Assembly (NCBI RefSeq): GCF_900316465.1
Contig: NZ_ONDD01000001.1
Location: forward strand, 62,001-126,000
Source: an uncultured Fibrobacter sp.
GTDB lineage: Bacteria > Fibrobacterota > Fibrobacteria > Fibrobacterales > Fibrobacteraceae
Direction of reading: 5' to 3'
Length of the DNA stretch: 64,000 nucleotides
The translations under genes and the position numbers were made by a program. The notes beneath the pieces are model-generated. The model did not search any database. It was given only the letters and a program-made list of their open reading frames with translations, and was not told the DNA's origin. Position 1 is the first letter of the stretch; each line of letters opens with the position of its first letter. Shown here one piece after another: positions 36,441-45,901 of the stretch.

Positions 36441-36616
36441 AATTATTCCTTATTGATGACTTTTACACCCACTCGTAAATATAAAATAGAGACCATTTTA
36501 CGGGAAGGTTTTATTTGTAATAATTCAGTTGCAAAAGTGGCGTTTTTTTGTAAATTTATAGGAAATCGGTGATTTAATTCACACCCCGATTTGCAGTTTT
36601 CGTTCGCAAAACGTTC

Positions 36617-36645
36617 TCAAAAAATTTTCGGGATTTCATATCCCG
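36617..36645 (-). terminator. Terminator of the barrel-SppA-acyltransferase operon
   Basis: The stem CGGGAT/ATCCCG (36629-36634 and 36640-36645) has a 5-nt loop. On the minus strand it is followed by AAAATTTTTT. It lies 20 bp beyond the acyltransferase stop. Confidence 0.7.
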
Positions 36646-36664
36646 GAGCAATGTTAACAACTAG

Positions 36665-37834
36665 TTACTTTGCGGAATTCTCTTGCAGCTTGGCTTTTGC
36701 CTTTTTGCGGCGCCAAACTTTGAACTCGCTGTACAGCGTACTTACCGTATAAATGAATATCAAGAGCAGGATTGTATTCTTGGGTTGGTTCAAGTTACAA
36801 ATGCCCCAGGCAATCGTGATGATGGGCAAATGAATGAGATACGGGTAGAACGATGCCCGGCCAATTTTACGGACAATTCCAATGCAGAAAAACTTCGCCA
36901 CAAAACCCTTGCCGGTCAAAAGCGAGACCAAGAAAAGGCCGTACAGCAAAATCGGAAGGGAATGGTGGAAGAAATAGTTGAAGCCGGGATTCAGTTCCGG
37001 ACGCATTAAGAAAAGACTGCCGTAAATGGCTGCAAGCATGATGAACTGCGCAATGCCGCTAGCAAAGTTACGCTTGAGGAAATCGAAGTGGCCTTCTTTA
37101 AAGAGTCTAAAGAGAACCATGCCGAACAGGTATTCAAAAATGCGGACGGGCGCAAAAATGTGGAAGAAACGGTACTTGGCGTCGTAACTGTCGAACCAGA
37201 GGTTGTCAGAAAGGCCGAAGAAGGTTGCCCAGAGAATGCCAGGAATAAAGAGTGTTCCGAAAAGCACCCAAAGAGTGCGGTCGCTTTGTTTAAAGAGCCA
37301 GCGGCTAAACCAAGGTGTTACAGCGTAGCAGACAAAGAAACTGGTGAGAGACCAAGAGGGTTCATTCAATTTCATGCCCAAATCGGGCACAATGGACCAA
37401 GTAAGGGTAATGTGCAAAAGGAGGCTTCGCCATGGGTGGGTCATTTTAGCAAGGCCTGCAGCAAAGCAATCGCCAATTTCAGAGAGCCCGGGCAGGTGCG
37501 TATAACCGCTGAACTTGAAGACGAGCACGACAAACATGAGAAGCGTCATGAAGAAGTGCAGGCGGTAAAGCTTGGAGATGCGGGCAAACATGAAGGGGAT
37601 AACGGGGATTTGGCGTTCCGGATCGCTAAACTTGCTTGCGAACAAGAAGCCTGCAAGCACGTAGAAGATGCCGGCAGCAAAGGCGGGCGCATTCACGATG
37701 GGCATGATCCACTTGTAATCGGACATGTAATTGAGGGCAGAGGAGGAGCCCAAGTGAAGCATCACGATGTTAATGCTAGCGAGGAGTCGAAGGCCATCAA
37801 GAGCCGGGAAGTAATTCGGTTTTGCTTTTTCCAT
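36665..37834 (-). CDS. Membrane acyltransferase, family 3 (OafA/NodX type)
   Basis: This protein probably O-acylates a surface glycan or lipid from the inner membrane. The ATG at 37834 (MEKAKPNYFPALDGLRLLASINIVMLHLG) gives 389 residues. The frame stays open for 77 codons further upstream but that part lies inside the preceding gene and has a low-complexity, non-family sequence. The protein has about ten hydrophobic helices. The N-terminal ALDGLRLLASINIVMLHLG carries the His of the acyltransferase-3 family. It is the last gene of the minus-strand operon, 43 bp after the CNNM gene. The acyl donor and acceptor are unknown. Confidence 0.88.
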   Translation of the reverse strand: MEKAKPNYFPALDGLRLLASINIVMLHLGSSSALNYMSDYKWIMPIVNAPAFAAGIFYVLAGFLFASKFSDPERQIPVIPFMFARISKLYRLHFFMTLLMFVVLVFKFSGYTHLPGLSEIGDCFAAGLAKMTHPWRSLLLHITLTWSIVPDLGMKLNEPSWSLTSFFVCYAVTPWFSRWLFKQSDRTLWVLFGTLFIPGILWATFFGLSDNLWFDSYDAKYRFFHIFAPVRIFEYLFGMVLFRLFKEGHFDFLKRNFASGIAQFIMLAAIYGSLFLMRPELNPGFNYFFHHSLPILLYGLFLVSLLTGKGFVAKFFCIGIVRKIGRASFYPYLIHLPIITIAWGICNLNQPKNTILLLIFIYTVSTLYSEFKVWRRKKAKAKLQENSAK

Positions 37835-37877
37835 AAAAAATCTTTTTAAAGCCACACGGGTTCGTGTGACACTCTTT

Positions 37878-38951
37878 TCATTTTTCAAGGTCCTTTTGCA
37901 TTTTGCTTTGTTGGCGGATGCGGGCAAGGGCTTTGGAGCGGCGGCGGGCGGTTTCTTGAAGGTCAATGGCTTCGTCGTATTCATCAACGATTTCGCGACC
38001 GAGGATTTCTTCGAGGACATCTTCGAGGCTGACGATGCCGGCAATGGCGCCCCATTCATCGACAACGCCCACGATATGTCCGCGCTGCTTTAAGAAACGG
38101 AGCAAAAGCTTGTCTAGCGTAAGGCTATCGGGTATGAGCTGCAGCGGGCGCATCATCTGGCGGAGTTTGACATCGCGCAAGCCCTCGGCAAGCTTGTTGT
38201 AGGCATCGCGGCGGAGCACAATCCCAATCCAATTGTCTTTTTCTTTTTCGTAAAGCGGTACGCGAGAAAACGGCCAGTTTCCGCGTTCATCGAGAGTTTC
38301 GCCGATAGAAGAATCCGCCTGAAGCGAAAACACCACCTGACGCGGCGTCATGACTTTACGCACCGGCACAGACTTCAAGGCAAGAATATTCTTGATGACC
38401 AGAGACTGTTGGCGGTCAATGACATCTTCGCGGAGCCCGAGACTTACCAAGCTGTTGATGTCATCGATACTCACGTCCTTCTTGTCTTCTTTTTCGCGCG
38501 TCCAGTGCTTGGTCAGCGTGAGACAAAGCCAGATAATACCTGTCCACGAAAGGACAATCGTGATGTAATAGAAAGGCACCGCGACCAAGGGGGCCGCAAT
38601 TTTTGCCTGCTTGACGCCAAGCGTTTTCGGCGTGATTTCGCCAAACAAAAGAATGAGCACGGTAAGAATAATCGGGAGCGACACCTGCCCGAGCGGCGGC
38701 AAATTTTTAACAGCCAGCGCCGTAGCAAGCGATGCGCCTACCGTATTTGCAATCGTATTCACCACCAGCACCGAGGCGATGTAGCGGTCAATATTTTCCT
38801 TGACATGCACAATGTAGCGGGCAGTAAACTTTTTCTGTTTTTGCAACTGCTCGATGGTTGCAGGCGGCATGCTATAAAACGACGCTTCTGTCACCGAACA
38901 GAACGCCGAGATGGCCAAGCAACCTAAAACCGTAAGGACGATATAAAACAT
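37878..38951 (-). CDS. CNNM/DUF21 membrane protein with CBS pair (hemolysin-like)
   Basis: It belongs to the CorC/HlyC-CNNM family, linked to divalent cation (Mg) transport. Residues about 1-165 form the DUF21/CNNM membrane domain (SVTEASFYSMPPATIEQL, GEITPKTLGV). About 190-315 hold a CBS pair (VRKVMTPRQVVFSL, GIVSLEDVLEEILG). The C-terminal CorC/HlyC domain of longer members is absent; the protein ends in a basic tail at residue 357. Its ATG shares one base with the stop of the SppA-fusion gene (TAATG), so translation is coupled. Confidence 0.9.
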   Translation of the reverse strand: MFYIVLTVLGCLAISAFCSVTEASFYSMPPATIEQLQKQKKFTARYIVHVKENIDRYIASVLVVNTIANTVGASLATALAVKNLPPLGQVSLPIILTVLILLFGEITPKTLGVKQAKIAAPLVAVPFYYITIVLSWTGIIWLCLTLTKHWTREKEDKKDVSIDDINSLVSLGLREDVIDRQQSLVIKNILALKSVPVRKVMTPRQVVFSLQADSSIGETLDERGNWPFSRVPLYEKEKDNWIGIVLRRDAYNKLAEGLRDVKLRQMMRPLQLIPDSLTLDKLLLRFLKQRGHIVGVVDEWGAIAGIVSLEDVLEEILGREIVDEYDEAIDLQETARRRSKALARIRQQSKMQKDLEK

Positions 38952-41296
38952 TATTCAATACCTAACAAAGCCGGTTCAAAAAGCGCGGGTTCGACAGCCC
39001 AAAGCTGCGGGCGGCTCAAGTCATAAATGTAGTCGGTCCAGTCGGACAACTGGTAAAGCATCTTGGAGCCCGGAGTCGGGAGCGTGAGCGAATGGCCGGA
39101 GCCGAGCACTTGCAAATCGATATCGGTGTACTCGCCGATGTCGGCAAGTTGCTTGGCGACGGCGATGGCGTCGTCGATTCCGCCGAGGCCGTGGACAAGC
39201 CCAGCCGAAAGGGCCTTGATACCGATCATGACGCGGCCGCCACCGTAGGCGGTATCGACGGTCGCCTGCGGGATACCTGTAGCCTTAGAGACAACCCCGG
39301 TAAAGCGGTCGTAAAATTCATCCATGTACGCCTGCAAGGCGGCCTTTTCGCGGTCCGTCCAGGCGCGCGTAAAGGTCGTCGCGTCGGCGTAATCATGCGT
39401 CTTGACGGTTTCGGCCTTGAGCCCGATTTTGTCCATAAGGCCCGAGGCATCGATTTTACCGCCATAGATACCGATGCTACCCACAATGGCCATCGGTTCT
39501 GCAAGAATCTTGTCGCCGGCGCAAGCGATGTAGTAACCGCCCGAAGCCCCCATGTAGCCGATGCTAGAGACGACCGGAATTCCCTGTTCGCTAATATTGC
39601 GGAGAGCCGCCCAAATCTTGTCGGAAGCGATAGCGGAACCACCCGGCGATGAAATGCGCACAATCAAGGCTTCTGCACCCGTCGAAGGCAACTTGCGAAT
39701 CGATTCAAGCACAGAGCGTTCCATGCGGGAATCAATGGTACCATCAATATTCAAGAGGGCAATCTTTGCTCGAGGAGCCCAACTTTCGTTAAAAATCTTC
39801 TTGCTGGAGGGAGCCCAAGTGCGATACGCTGCATTCGGGTAGTCAATATCAAAGAAAGTCTTTAATGCGTAAGAGGGCACTTGATCCAGGTAAAGCAAGG
39901 TGTCTACAAGACCCGCGCGCTTTGCCGCAGAGGCGGTGACCAAAGGTTCGCCCGCCAAGGAATCTAAATGCTTGTAAGCGGCCTCGGCCGGCATTTGAGA
40001 GCCGACGCTACGCATAGAAATGTAGGTTTGTAAAGCCGTCCACAAATCGTTATACAGCGTGTCAAAATTAGCACGAGCCTCAGCCGACATGGAGTCAGCC
40101 ACATAGGGTTCTACAGCAGACTTGTAAGCCCCATGACGCAGGAATTCCGCCTTTACGCCTAGCTTGTCAAACAGCCCCTTATAGAAAAGGATGTTTCCGC
40201 CGAGACCTCGCCAGTTCATGTGAGCAGAGGGTTCCACTGCGATACGATCCACATGCGCAGACGCCAGTAGCACCGCGGGGCGAATGTCATCCATGTAGGC
40301 AACAACCTTGCTTCCGCGAGCCTTGAGTTTTTTGACATAGCGATCGATTTCGCTCGATATCCCGATATTGCCCTTGTAGCCCGAAAAGTCTAGAATCACG
40401 AGGCCGCAGGCCGGATCGCGCAACATGTGTTCAAACAGATTGCGCACATGCCAAATGCTAATGGAACTCTTGCGGAAGAACGAAAATTCATCTTCGGTTT
40501 CAGAGATCTGCATGTCAAGCGGCACACGGATAATTTGCGCACTCAAAGAAGCGTTCGGGTTGCGAGCGCTGTGATAGCCCCATGCGCCCCCCTTAGGCAG
40601 GAAATCGTCGTACACATGCAGGGCGACATTATTGTAGCCACCGAAGCTAGTGGAGAACGTAAGGCGATATTCGTCATCGCCATGCAACGGCATGCGAAAT
40701 CCCCAGCGAACGCCGTAAAGTCCTAGTTCAAAAAGCAAGCGATGGTCTTCGAAATCTTCGACGTCGTAACTCACGCTAAAGAGAGGGCCAAGACGAAGTG
40801 TTGCGCCCAAGTTCTGCACGCGTTCGGGCGCTTGCGGGCCGGCGTAGAGCACGTTGTCACAGGAGTAGCCGAGCGAGACGAACGAAAGCGGGTGAATCAT
40901 GACACCCAAATCCATGCTCCATTCCGTGCCTGTAAAGTCTGCAGTGCGGATAGCGTTTACGCGCTCGCCTACAAAAATTGTGCGATTCAAGAGAGCGTTA
41001 CCGTGAGTGATGCTCCAACGAGAAAAATCGAGATGGTGTGGACCCTGGATATATTCAAAGCCCGCAGCCCAGTGTTCTAAATTACCGCCAATGCGAAAAT
41101 CCTTGATGGACTTATCATAATCATAGCTAATGAGCGCGCCCTTGGAATCAAAGGCGGCAAGACCGGCCGGGTTGCCCCAAATACCATGTTCATTTTCGAG
41201 CGATACAAAGCCCGACTCGCCAGGAATATAGGCAAGGGCATACGCCGCGCAGAACAAAAAAAGCGCGGGCACAAACTTATTTTGCATCAATTTCAT
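38951..41296 (-). CDS. Beta-barrel domain fused to signal peptide peptidase SppA (S49 protease)
   Basis: The 781-residue protein starts at ATG 41296 behind AGGGGAG; the longer frame starts at TTG. A signal peptide (to ALA, about residue 24) is followed at 25-290 by barrel-like strands with a GIWGNPAGLA motif as in PorV/FadL-type proteins. Residues about 290-740 are tandem S49 domains: the first has GAYKSAVEPY with the putative catalytic Lys near 392, the second has YMGASGGYYIACAGDKI with the nucleophile Ser near 584. The spacing matches E. coli SppA. SppA normally cleaves leftover signal peptides at the inner membrane; here a barrel would place it at the outer membrane (inference). It overlaps the upstream gene by 20 bases. 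Confidence 0.88.
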   Translation of the reverse strand: MKLMQNKFVPALFLFCAAYALAYIPGESGFVSLENEHGIWGNPAGLAAFDSKGALISYDYDKSIKDFRIGGNLEHWAAGFEYIQGPHHLDFSRWSITHGNALLNRTIFVGERVNAIRTADFTGTEWSMDLGVMIHPLSFVSLGYSCDNVLYAGPQAPERVQNLGATLRLGPLFSVSYDVEDFEDHRLLFELGLYGVRWGFRMPLHGDDEYRLTFSTSFGGYNNVALHVYDDFLPKGGAWGYHSARNPNASLSAQIIRVPLDMQISETEDEFSFFRKSSISIWHVRNLFEHMLRDPACGLVILDFSGYKGNIGISSEIDRYVKKLKARGSKVVAYMDDIRPAVLLASAHVDRIAVEPSAHMNWRGLGGNILFYKGLFDKLGVKAEFLRHGAYKSAVEPYVADSMSAEARANFDTLYNDLWTALQTYISMRSVGSQMPAEAAYKHLDSLAGEPLVTASAAKRAGLVDTLLYLDQVPSYALKTFFDIDYPNAAYRTWAPSSKKIFNESWAPRAKIALLNIDGTIDSRMERSVLESIRKLPSTGAEALIVRISSPGGSAIASDKIWAALRNISEQGIPVVSSIGYMGASGGYYIACAGDKILAEPMAIVGSIGIYGGKIDASGLMDKIGLKAETVKTHDYADATTFTRAWTDREKAALQAYMDEFYDRFTGVVSKATGIPQATVDTAYGGGRVMIGIKALSAGLVHGLGGIDDAIAVAKQLADIGEYTDIDLQVLGSGHSLTLPTPGSKMLYQLSDWTDYIYDLSRPQLWAVEPALFEPALLGIE

Positions 41297-42224
41297 TCGC
41301 TCTCCCCTTTTTGAACAATTCGCCAATCAAAGAAACCAGTACGACCGCATAGCAGGCGTCGTAAAAGCCTCCATACCAATCGTATTCAGGATCTTTATCT
41401 CGCGCCGTTTTCTTATAAGAGTTCAAATAATTTAGAAAAGCCTCGTGTTCGCGTCGCAGGGCATACGCCGGATTTTCATTGCGATAAGCCCCCAAATCCA
41501 ATGTTACGGATTGTCCATTCATTGAAATTTCAACAGTGCGACTGTCGCTAGCGCAATTACGATCGGCAATAAATTCGGCCTTTACCGTTCTGAAGTCATA
41601 GACGGCATGAACGCGGTCATCCGACAATTCCTCACATTGAAGCGACTTGTACATCATGGCGTTCTTATCTACAAAGAGACAAAGTAAGTCCACGTCGTGA
41701 ATCATCAGGTCGTATTCCACGGAAACATCACGGTTACGCGGCGAAAAACCGTGCGTTCGCGTAAACTTGAAACAAACCGGGAAAACATCTTGCTTTTGGA
41801 GGAACCAGGATTTCAAGCAATTCTGCATTTCCCTGCAGAAGTCAGTCTTCGCAAATTCTTCAATTGCCGGATTGTAGCGTTCCGAATGCCCGACAAAGAC
41901 AAGCACGCCCCGCCTCAAGGCAAGTTTCTGGTATTCCAGAGCATCCTCCCCAGATACCGACACCGGTTTTTCCACAAGCACCGGGAGCTTCATTTTGATG
42001 CATTTTTTGACGTATTCGTCGTGCGTTACGGCAGGAGATGCAACAACGGCAAAATCGGGAGCAAGTTCGCCAGTTTTAATCCGTTTGAACAGAGCGGTAG
42101 CCTCGGCCGAAGTGTCGGCGACTCCGATAAACTCAACACCGTCTTCTTCGAACAGCCGCTTGTGCCGCTGCCCCATGGTACCGTTGCCAATCAGGACTGC
42201 TTTATAAGAACATGAACTTTGCAT
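41277..42224 (-). CDS. Gfo/Idh/MocA-family NAD(P)-dependent oxidoreductase
   Basis: This is a predicted cytoplasmic sugar or cyclitol dehydrogenase of unknown substrate, 315 residues. The N-terminal Rossmann fold has GNGTMGQRH at about 13-21 and VADTS; the family EKP motif (LVEKPVS) is near 95. GHSERYNPAIEE and VEYDLMIHDVDLL form the substrate-side motifs, with the His of the catalytic HD pair. It overlaps both neighbours (23 and 20 bases), so it belongs to a tightly coupled operon with two envelope proteins, which is an unexpected place for a soluble enzyme. Confidence 0.9.
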   Translation of the reverse strand: MQSSCSYKAVLIGNGTMGQRHKRLFEEDGVEFIGVADTSAEATALFKRIKTGELAPDFAVVASPAVTHDEYVKKCIKMKLPVLVEKPVSVSGEDALEYQKLALRRGVLVFVGHSERYNPAIEEFAKTDFCREMQNCLKSWFLQKQDVFPVCFKFTRTHGFSPRNRDVSVEYDLMIHDVDLLCLFVDKNAMMYKSLQCEELSDDRVHAVYDFRTVKAEFIADRNCASDSRTVEISMNGQSVTLDLGAYRNENPAYALRREHEAFLNYLNSYKKTARDKDPEYDWYGGFYDACYAVVLVSLIGELFKKGRANEIDAK

Positions 42225-43038
42225 AGAGTCCTAACGTATGGCCGGTTTCCATTCCAAACAGATTGCCGCGATTCATTTCGTAAAAAAGAGCCATTCCTAA
42301 AGAATTCTTGAGCACCGAGAAATAATGGGCAGCATCAACACGCATTCTAAAACCGCGATAAAGGTCATCCATTTTGCGATACGGCTTTTGCATATTTAGA
42401 TTTTCGGATTCCTGGATGCGCCAACGGTACAAGAAAACATAATCAAACTTCCAGCCAGAATAATCATCGCGGTCCCAGAGGAGTTTCCACGAAATGGAGC
42501 CCTTTACGCCCAATTCATCACCGGGCTGAAAGTTTCGCTCTTCGAGGAAAGAGAAATACTCAACAGCAGCCCCCAACACCATATTGCGGGAGAATTCATA
42601 AAGGCCAAACGGAGAAACGCCGATTCGATAAAAGCGATTGACGCGGGAACCTTCGCGGGGAGGAAGCCTCCAGTTGAAATCAACACCCGCAAAAGAAAAT
42701 GGCATCAGCTTTATGCCCAAATAGGATTCGTTCAGGCCGTTAACATGCAAGTTCAACGCTTCGTGACGCTGGTCATGAAACATGACGTCATATTCATAGC
42801 TCAAAAGCCTATAAGAAAAATCGCCATAAATGCTAAAGCAATGGCAAGGGGCGAACTCCCCCGCCACGTTCAAGTCCGCACTGTAAACGTCATCGCGGAG
42901 TTCTGCAACGCCACCAAAGAGGGCGTAGCTTTCCGGGCCGCGAACAGGCAGAATGGATTCGCGGGCAACCGCAGAAACCAATCCTAGCAAAAGCAAGATA
43001 AGAAAAAAACAGAGAATTCTTTTAGTAGGCGCAGTCAT
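42202..43038 (-). CDS. Putative outer-membrane beta-barrel protein
   Basis: I do not recognise this 278-residue protein. It starts with a signal peptide (MTAPTKRILCFFLILLLLGLVSAVA). The rest alternates hydrophobic and polar residues with many aromatics (FSIYGDFSYRLLSYEYDVMF, YRIGVSPFGLYEFSRNMVLGAAVEYFSF, WKFDYVFLYRWRI) and ends HTLGLYAKFMFL, like an outer-membrane barrel. It is the first gene of the operon that continues through the oxidoreductase and the SppA fusion. The lipoprotein gene at 43125 is divergent with an 86-bp gap. Confidence 0.75.
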   Translation of the reverse strand: MTAPTKRILCFFLILLLLGLVSAVARESILPVRGPESYALFGGVAELRDDVYSADLNVAGEFAPCHCFSIYGDFSYRLLSYEYDVMFHDQRHEALNLHVNGLNESYLGIKLMPFSFAGVDFNWRLPPREGSRVNRFYRIGVSPFGLYEFSRNMVLGAAVEYFSFLEERNFQPGDELGVKGSISWKLLWDRDDYSGWKFDYVFLYRWRIQESENLNMQKPYRKMDDLYRGFRMRVDAAHYFSVLKNSLGMALFYEMNRGNLFGMETGHTLGLYAKFMFL

Positions 43039-43124
43039 TTATTACCATTCAAATTTAAAAATTTAAGTCAATGAGCCGAAGATCACATTTTGTGAAATCA
43101 CCTTTATATACTATATTTCTTAGC

Positions 43125-45896
43125 ATGGTAAAAAGTTTTTTCTTCTTAGCAGTGATTGTCTGTTTCTTGGAAGCATGCAGTAACAGTAGCAATACTGAAT
43201 GCGGCGCCACCGAGGATTGCCTTATTCTTGAAGAAGATAAACTGTCTTCGGAACCAGACTCTATTTCAAACGGATCTGATTCTATTAATGAATTCCACGA
43301 GGGAATGATTCTTGTTAAGGGTTCCGAAAAGGTCGTCATTATAGGCACTAATAAAAAAGGAGCCCGAGAAAGCGAAACGCCGGAATTAAGAACCGTTCTA
43401 GAATACGACTATTTCATGGATTCTGCCTTAGTTAAATGCAAAGATTTCAAATCAATAATGGCGGGAACTAAGTTAGCACAAACCTTGAAATGCAACGACA
43501 ACGAGCCCATTACCGACATAACCTTCTTTGACGCAGTTCTCTTTGCAAACAAGAGAAGTAGCAAAGAGAAGCTTGACAGCGCCTACGACTATTCAAAAGC
43601 AGTTTATGATAACGAGGGGCACTGCACCAACCTCAGCAGTTTTCTTTTCCGTGAAAGCCGTAAGGGATACCGAATACCAACCGAAGCAGAATGGATCAAA
43701 GCAGCGACCAGTTCCTACAAATTCCAGTTTTTTTCGGGAAAACCCATGGAATGGTCGAACGATTTTCTTGGGCAACTCAAGGATACAACTATCGTAAACT
43801 TTACTGGAGTCAAAAACGCCAACGATTTGGGCGAAAGAATTGTCAAACGCTACAACAGGAGCCCAGATTCTACGAATGTTGATTTATATTCCAGAGGAGA
43901 CGTATACACTGTAACTTCAGCCTCCCACGCAGACTATATCGGATTCCGTCTTGCTATCGGCGCCATTCCAAATGCCATATGGCTAGATAATAAAGGCTAC
44001 GCTTCCAGCGCTCCAATTACCATTCTTGCAAATTCCACCGACTTATGGGATGTTTCAAAAACAACGGACATGAAAATGGCTTTTCTAAATTACCAGAGCG
44101 GTAATTTAGCATACATTGATTACGCAATAGGCGGAAATACTATTACAGAAATTAACGATACCGTCCACGTATTTCATCCTGATATATCTCCCGATGGCAA
44201 AAAAGTTGCTTTCTGTACTGGAATTGAAGGCGTTTCAAGTCTGTCAAACGTTTATGTACGAAACCTAGACTCCATCGGTTCCAACCTAGTGAAGCTCAAT
44301 GTGGAAAGCGCCGCTATCCCCCGTTGGAAAGTCCTCGAAAACGGAGACACCGCCATTACCTATGTTTCAAACCCCGGGAACAACAAAGACAATGCGACGT
44401 TTAAAAATTACAGTACCTGGCAAGTCATTTTTGCAAACGGCAAATTTGGCAAACCGCAAAAGCTATTTGATGGAGCATACCATGGGGGTATAAGTAATGG
44501 CTTGGCAGTATCCGGAGCAAGACTTTTACGTGCAAGAGTGCACAATAAAGACACAATTTGGTACAATAACGAACAAGCCTGTAACGTATCACTTTCTAAA
44601 GACAACTCTAAACGCACCGCATTTTTGGACTTCGGCGGGAAAACTGGCCAAACCTTTGTTGGAAAAAAATACTCGACACACCAATACATCCTTATTGCCG
44701 ATAGTACGGGAAATTTAACACACTATGTACAGGCACCAACAGGTTACACCTTTGACCACAGCGAATGGACTGTTGGCAATGCAAATGACAATATCGTAGC
44801 AACCCTCGTCAATACCGATGGAGCACATAAGCGCATCACACTTATTGATTTAGCAAGCAACACTTCCATAGACCTTGTTGAAGGAGACGAGCTATGGCAC
44901 CCCTGTTTCTGGGCTAAGCCACAAATGAAAGTCTCGCTCTCCAGTAGCAGCAACGCCAGCGAAGATACCATCCATTCGAGTAGCAGCGGATTTATTCTTG
45001 ACCCTGATAGTGCCGGTTTGTATTACAATGCATCAGGCATTTACCCTACAGCAGACCGTTGGCGTTATAAAATGGAACTGTTATGGGGCTATAAAGATTC
45101 CGCAAACATAATCGCATTGGGATCTTCACGAACAGAAAATGGCATAAAGCCTCTAGCCTTCACAAGCCCAGCATTCGCTGTTAACTTTGGAAGTTCCGGC
45201 AATTCCATACAAGGTTCATACCTTTTTCTTGAAAAGTATCTTTTCCATCACATACAAAATTTAAAAGTAATCATTTTTGAATTAGATATTGACAGATGGT
45301 CTTGTTGTAACAACAGCCTCTTAAACAATCCATACAAACATTACTCAGGGTATGTCTATGATGAAAACCATAATTTTTGGAAAGACTACTATCCACCAAA
45401 CCTATACAATCTAACTTATGATTCCCCAGGCACACCATCAATTGCAGCTAAGTACCGTAAAAACAGAGGCCAAGATCCTATAAGCGGTTCAAGCTGGAAT
45501 TACCCGGAAGTTTCAAATGATTCCACATGGTTATCGAGCAATAAATCACTCTTCTACAAGAAAATAGACATGTTGAAAGAAATCATACAAATAAGCAAAG
45601 AAAAAAACATTTTTGTCATAGGAGTTATTTTCCCACAAAACCCCCAATACAAAGAAACCGGGTCTTTCGGACGTTACGGACTGTTGCGCAGCGAAGCCCC
45701 TTCACTCATTGAAGAAATCCAAGCCATTAACAAGATATACCCTAATTTTATTTTATTTGACGAAAATAAAATGGGAGACCATGATTACCCGAATGAACTT
45801 GCTCAGGGTACAGATCATTTAAACGCAAATGGCGCCGAGAAAATCACACATCGTCTCGATTCATTGATCCAGACTCTTGACATTGACTGGAATTAG
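43125..45896 (+). CDS. Lipoprotein with FGE-like, beta-propeller and SGNH-like domains (TIGR02171-type)
   Basis: The function is unknown. The start MVKSFFFLAVIVCFLEAC (ATG 43125) gives a lipobox Cys at 18 and 923 residues. About 65-285 resembles the formylglycine-generating-enzyme (SUMF1) fold, with GYRIPTEAEWIKAA near 180. About 300-600 resembles a TolB-type propeller (HPDISPDGKKVAFCTG near 352). A serine-rich linker lies near 605-622. About 640-923 looks like an SGNH/DltD-type hydrolase: IALGSSRTENG near 662 and DHLNANGAEKI near 900. Length, lipidation and order match what I remember of a Fibrobacter succinogenes paralogous family (TIGR02171). A CotH-kinase lipoprotein gene follows 5 bp downstream. 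Confidence 0.85.
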   Translation: MVKSFFFLAVIVCFLEACSNSSNTECGATEDCLILEEDKLSSEPDSISNGSDSINEFHEGMILVKGSEKVVIIGTNKKGARESETPELRTVLEYDYFMDSALVKCKDFKSIMAGTKLAQTLKCNDNEPITDITFFDAVLFANKRSSKEKLDSAYDYSKAVYDNEGHCTNLSSFLFRESRKGYRIPTEAEWIKAATSSYKFQFFSGKPMEWSNDFLGQLKDTTIVNFTGVKNANDLGERIVKRYNRSPDSTNVDLYSRGDVYTVTSASHADYIGFRLAIGAIPNAIWLDNKGYASSAPITILANSTDLWDVSKTTDMKMAFLNYQSGNLAYIDYAIGGNTITEINDTVHVFHPDISPDGKKVAFCTGIEGVSSLSNVYVRNLDSIGSNLVKLNVESAAIPRWKVLENGDTAITYVSNPGNNKDNATFKNYSTWQVIFANGKFGKPQKLFDGAYHGGISNGLAVSGARLLRARVHNKDTIWYNNEQACNVSLSKDNSKRTAFLDFGGKTGQTFVGKKYSTHQYILIADSTGNLTHYVQAPTGYTFDHSEWTVGNANDNIVATLVNTDGAHKRITLIDLASNTSIDLVEGDELWHPCFWAKPQMKVSLSSSSNASEDTIHSSSSGFILDPDSAGLYYNASGIYPTADRWRYKMELLWGYKDSANIIALGSSRTENGIKPLAFTSPAFAVNFGSSGNSIQGSYLFLEKYLFHHIQNLKVIIFELDIDRWSCCNNSLLNNPYKHYSGYVYDENHNFWKDYYPPNLYNLTYDSPGTPSIAAKYRKNRGQDPISGSSWNYPEVSNDSTWLSSNKSLFYKKIDMLKEIIQISKEKNIFVIGVIFPQNPQYKETGSFGRYGLLRSEAPSLIEEIQAINKIYPNFILFDENKMGDHDYPNELAQGTDHLNANGAEKITHRLDSLIQTLDIDWN

Positions 45897-45901
45897 CCGT
45901 A

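Noticed and set aside
37835..38065. N-terminal extension of the acyltransferase into the CNNM gene
   Set aside because: The added residues are low-complexity Lys/Ser/Pro sequence read out of frame through the CNNM coding sequence; the family N-terminus begins at 37834.
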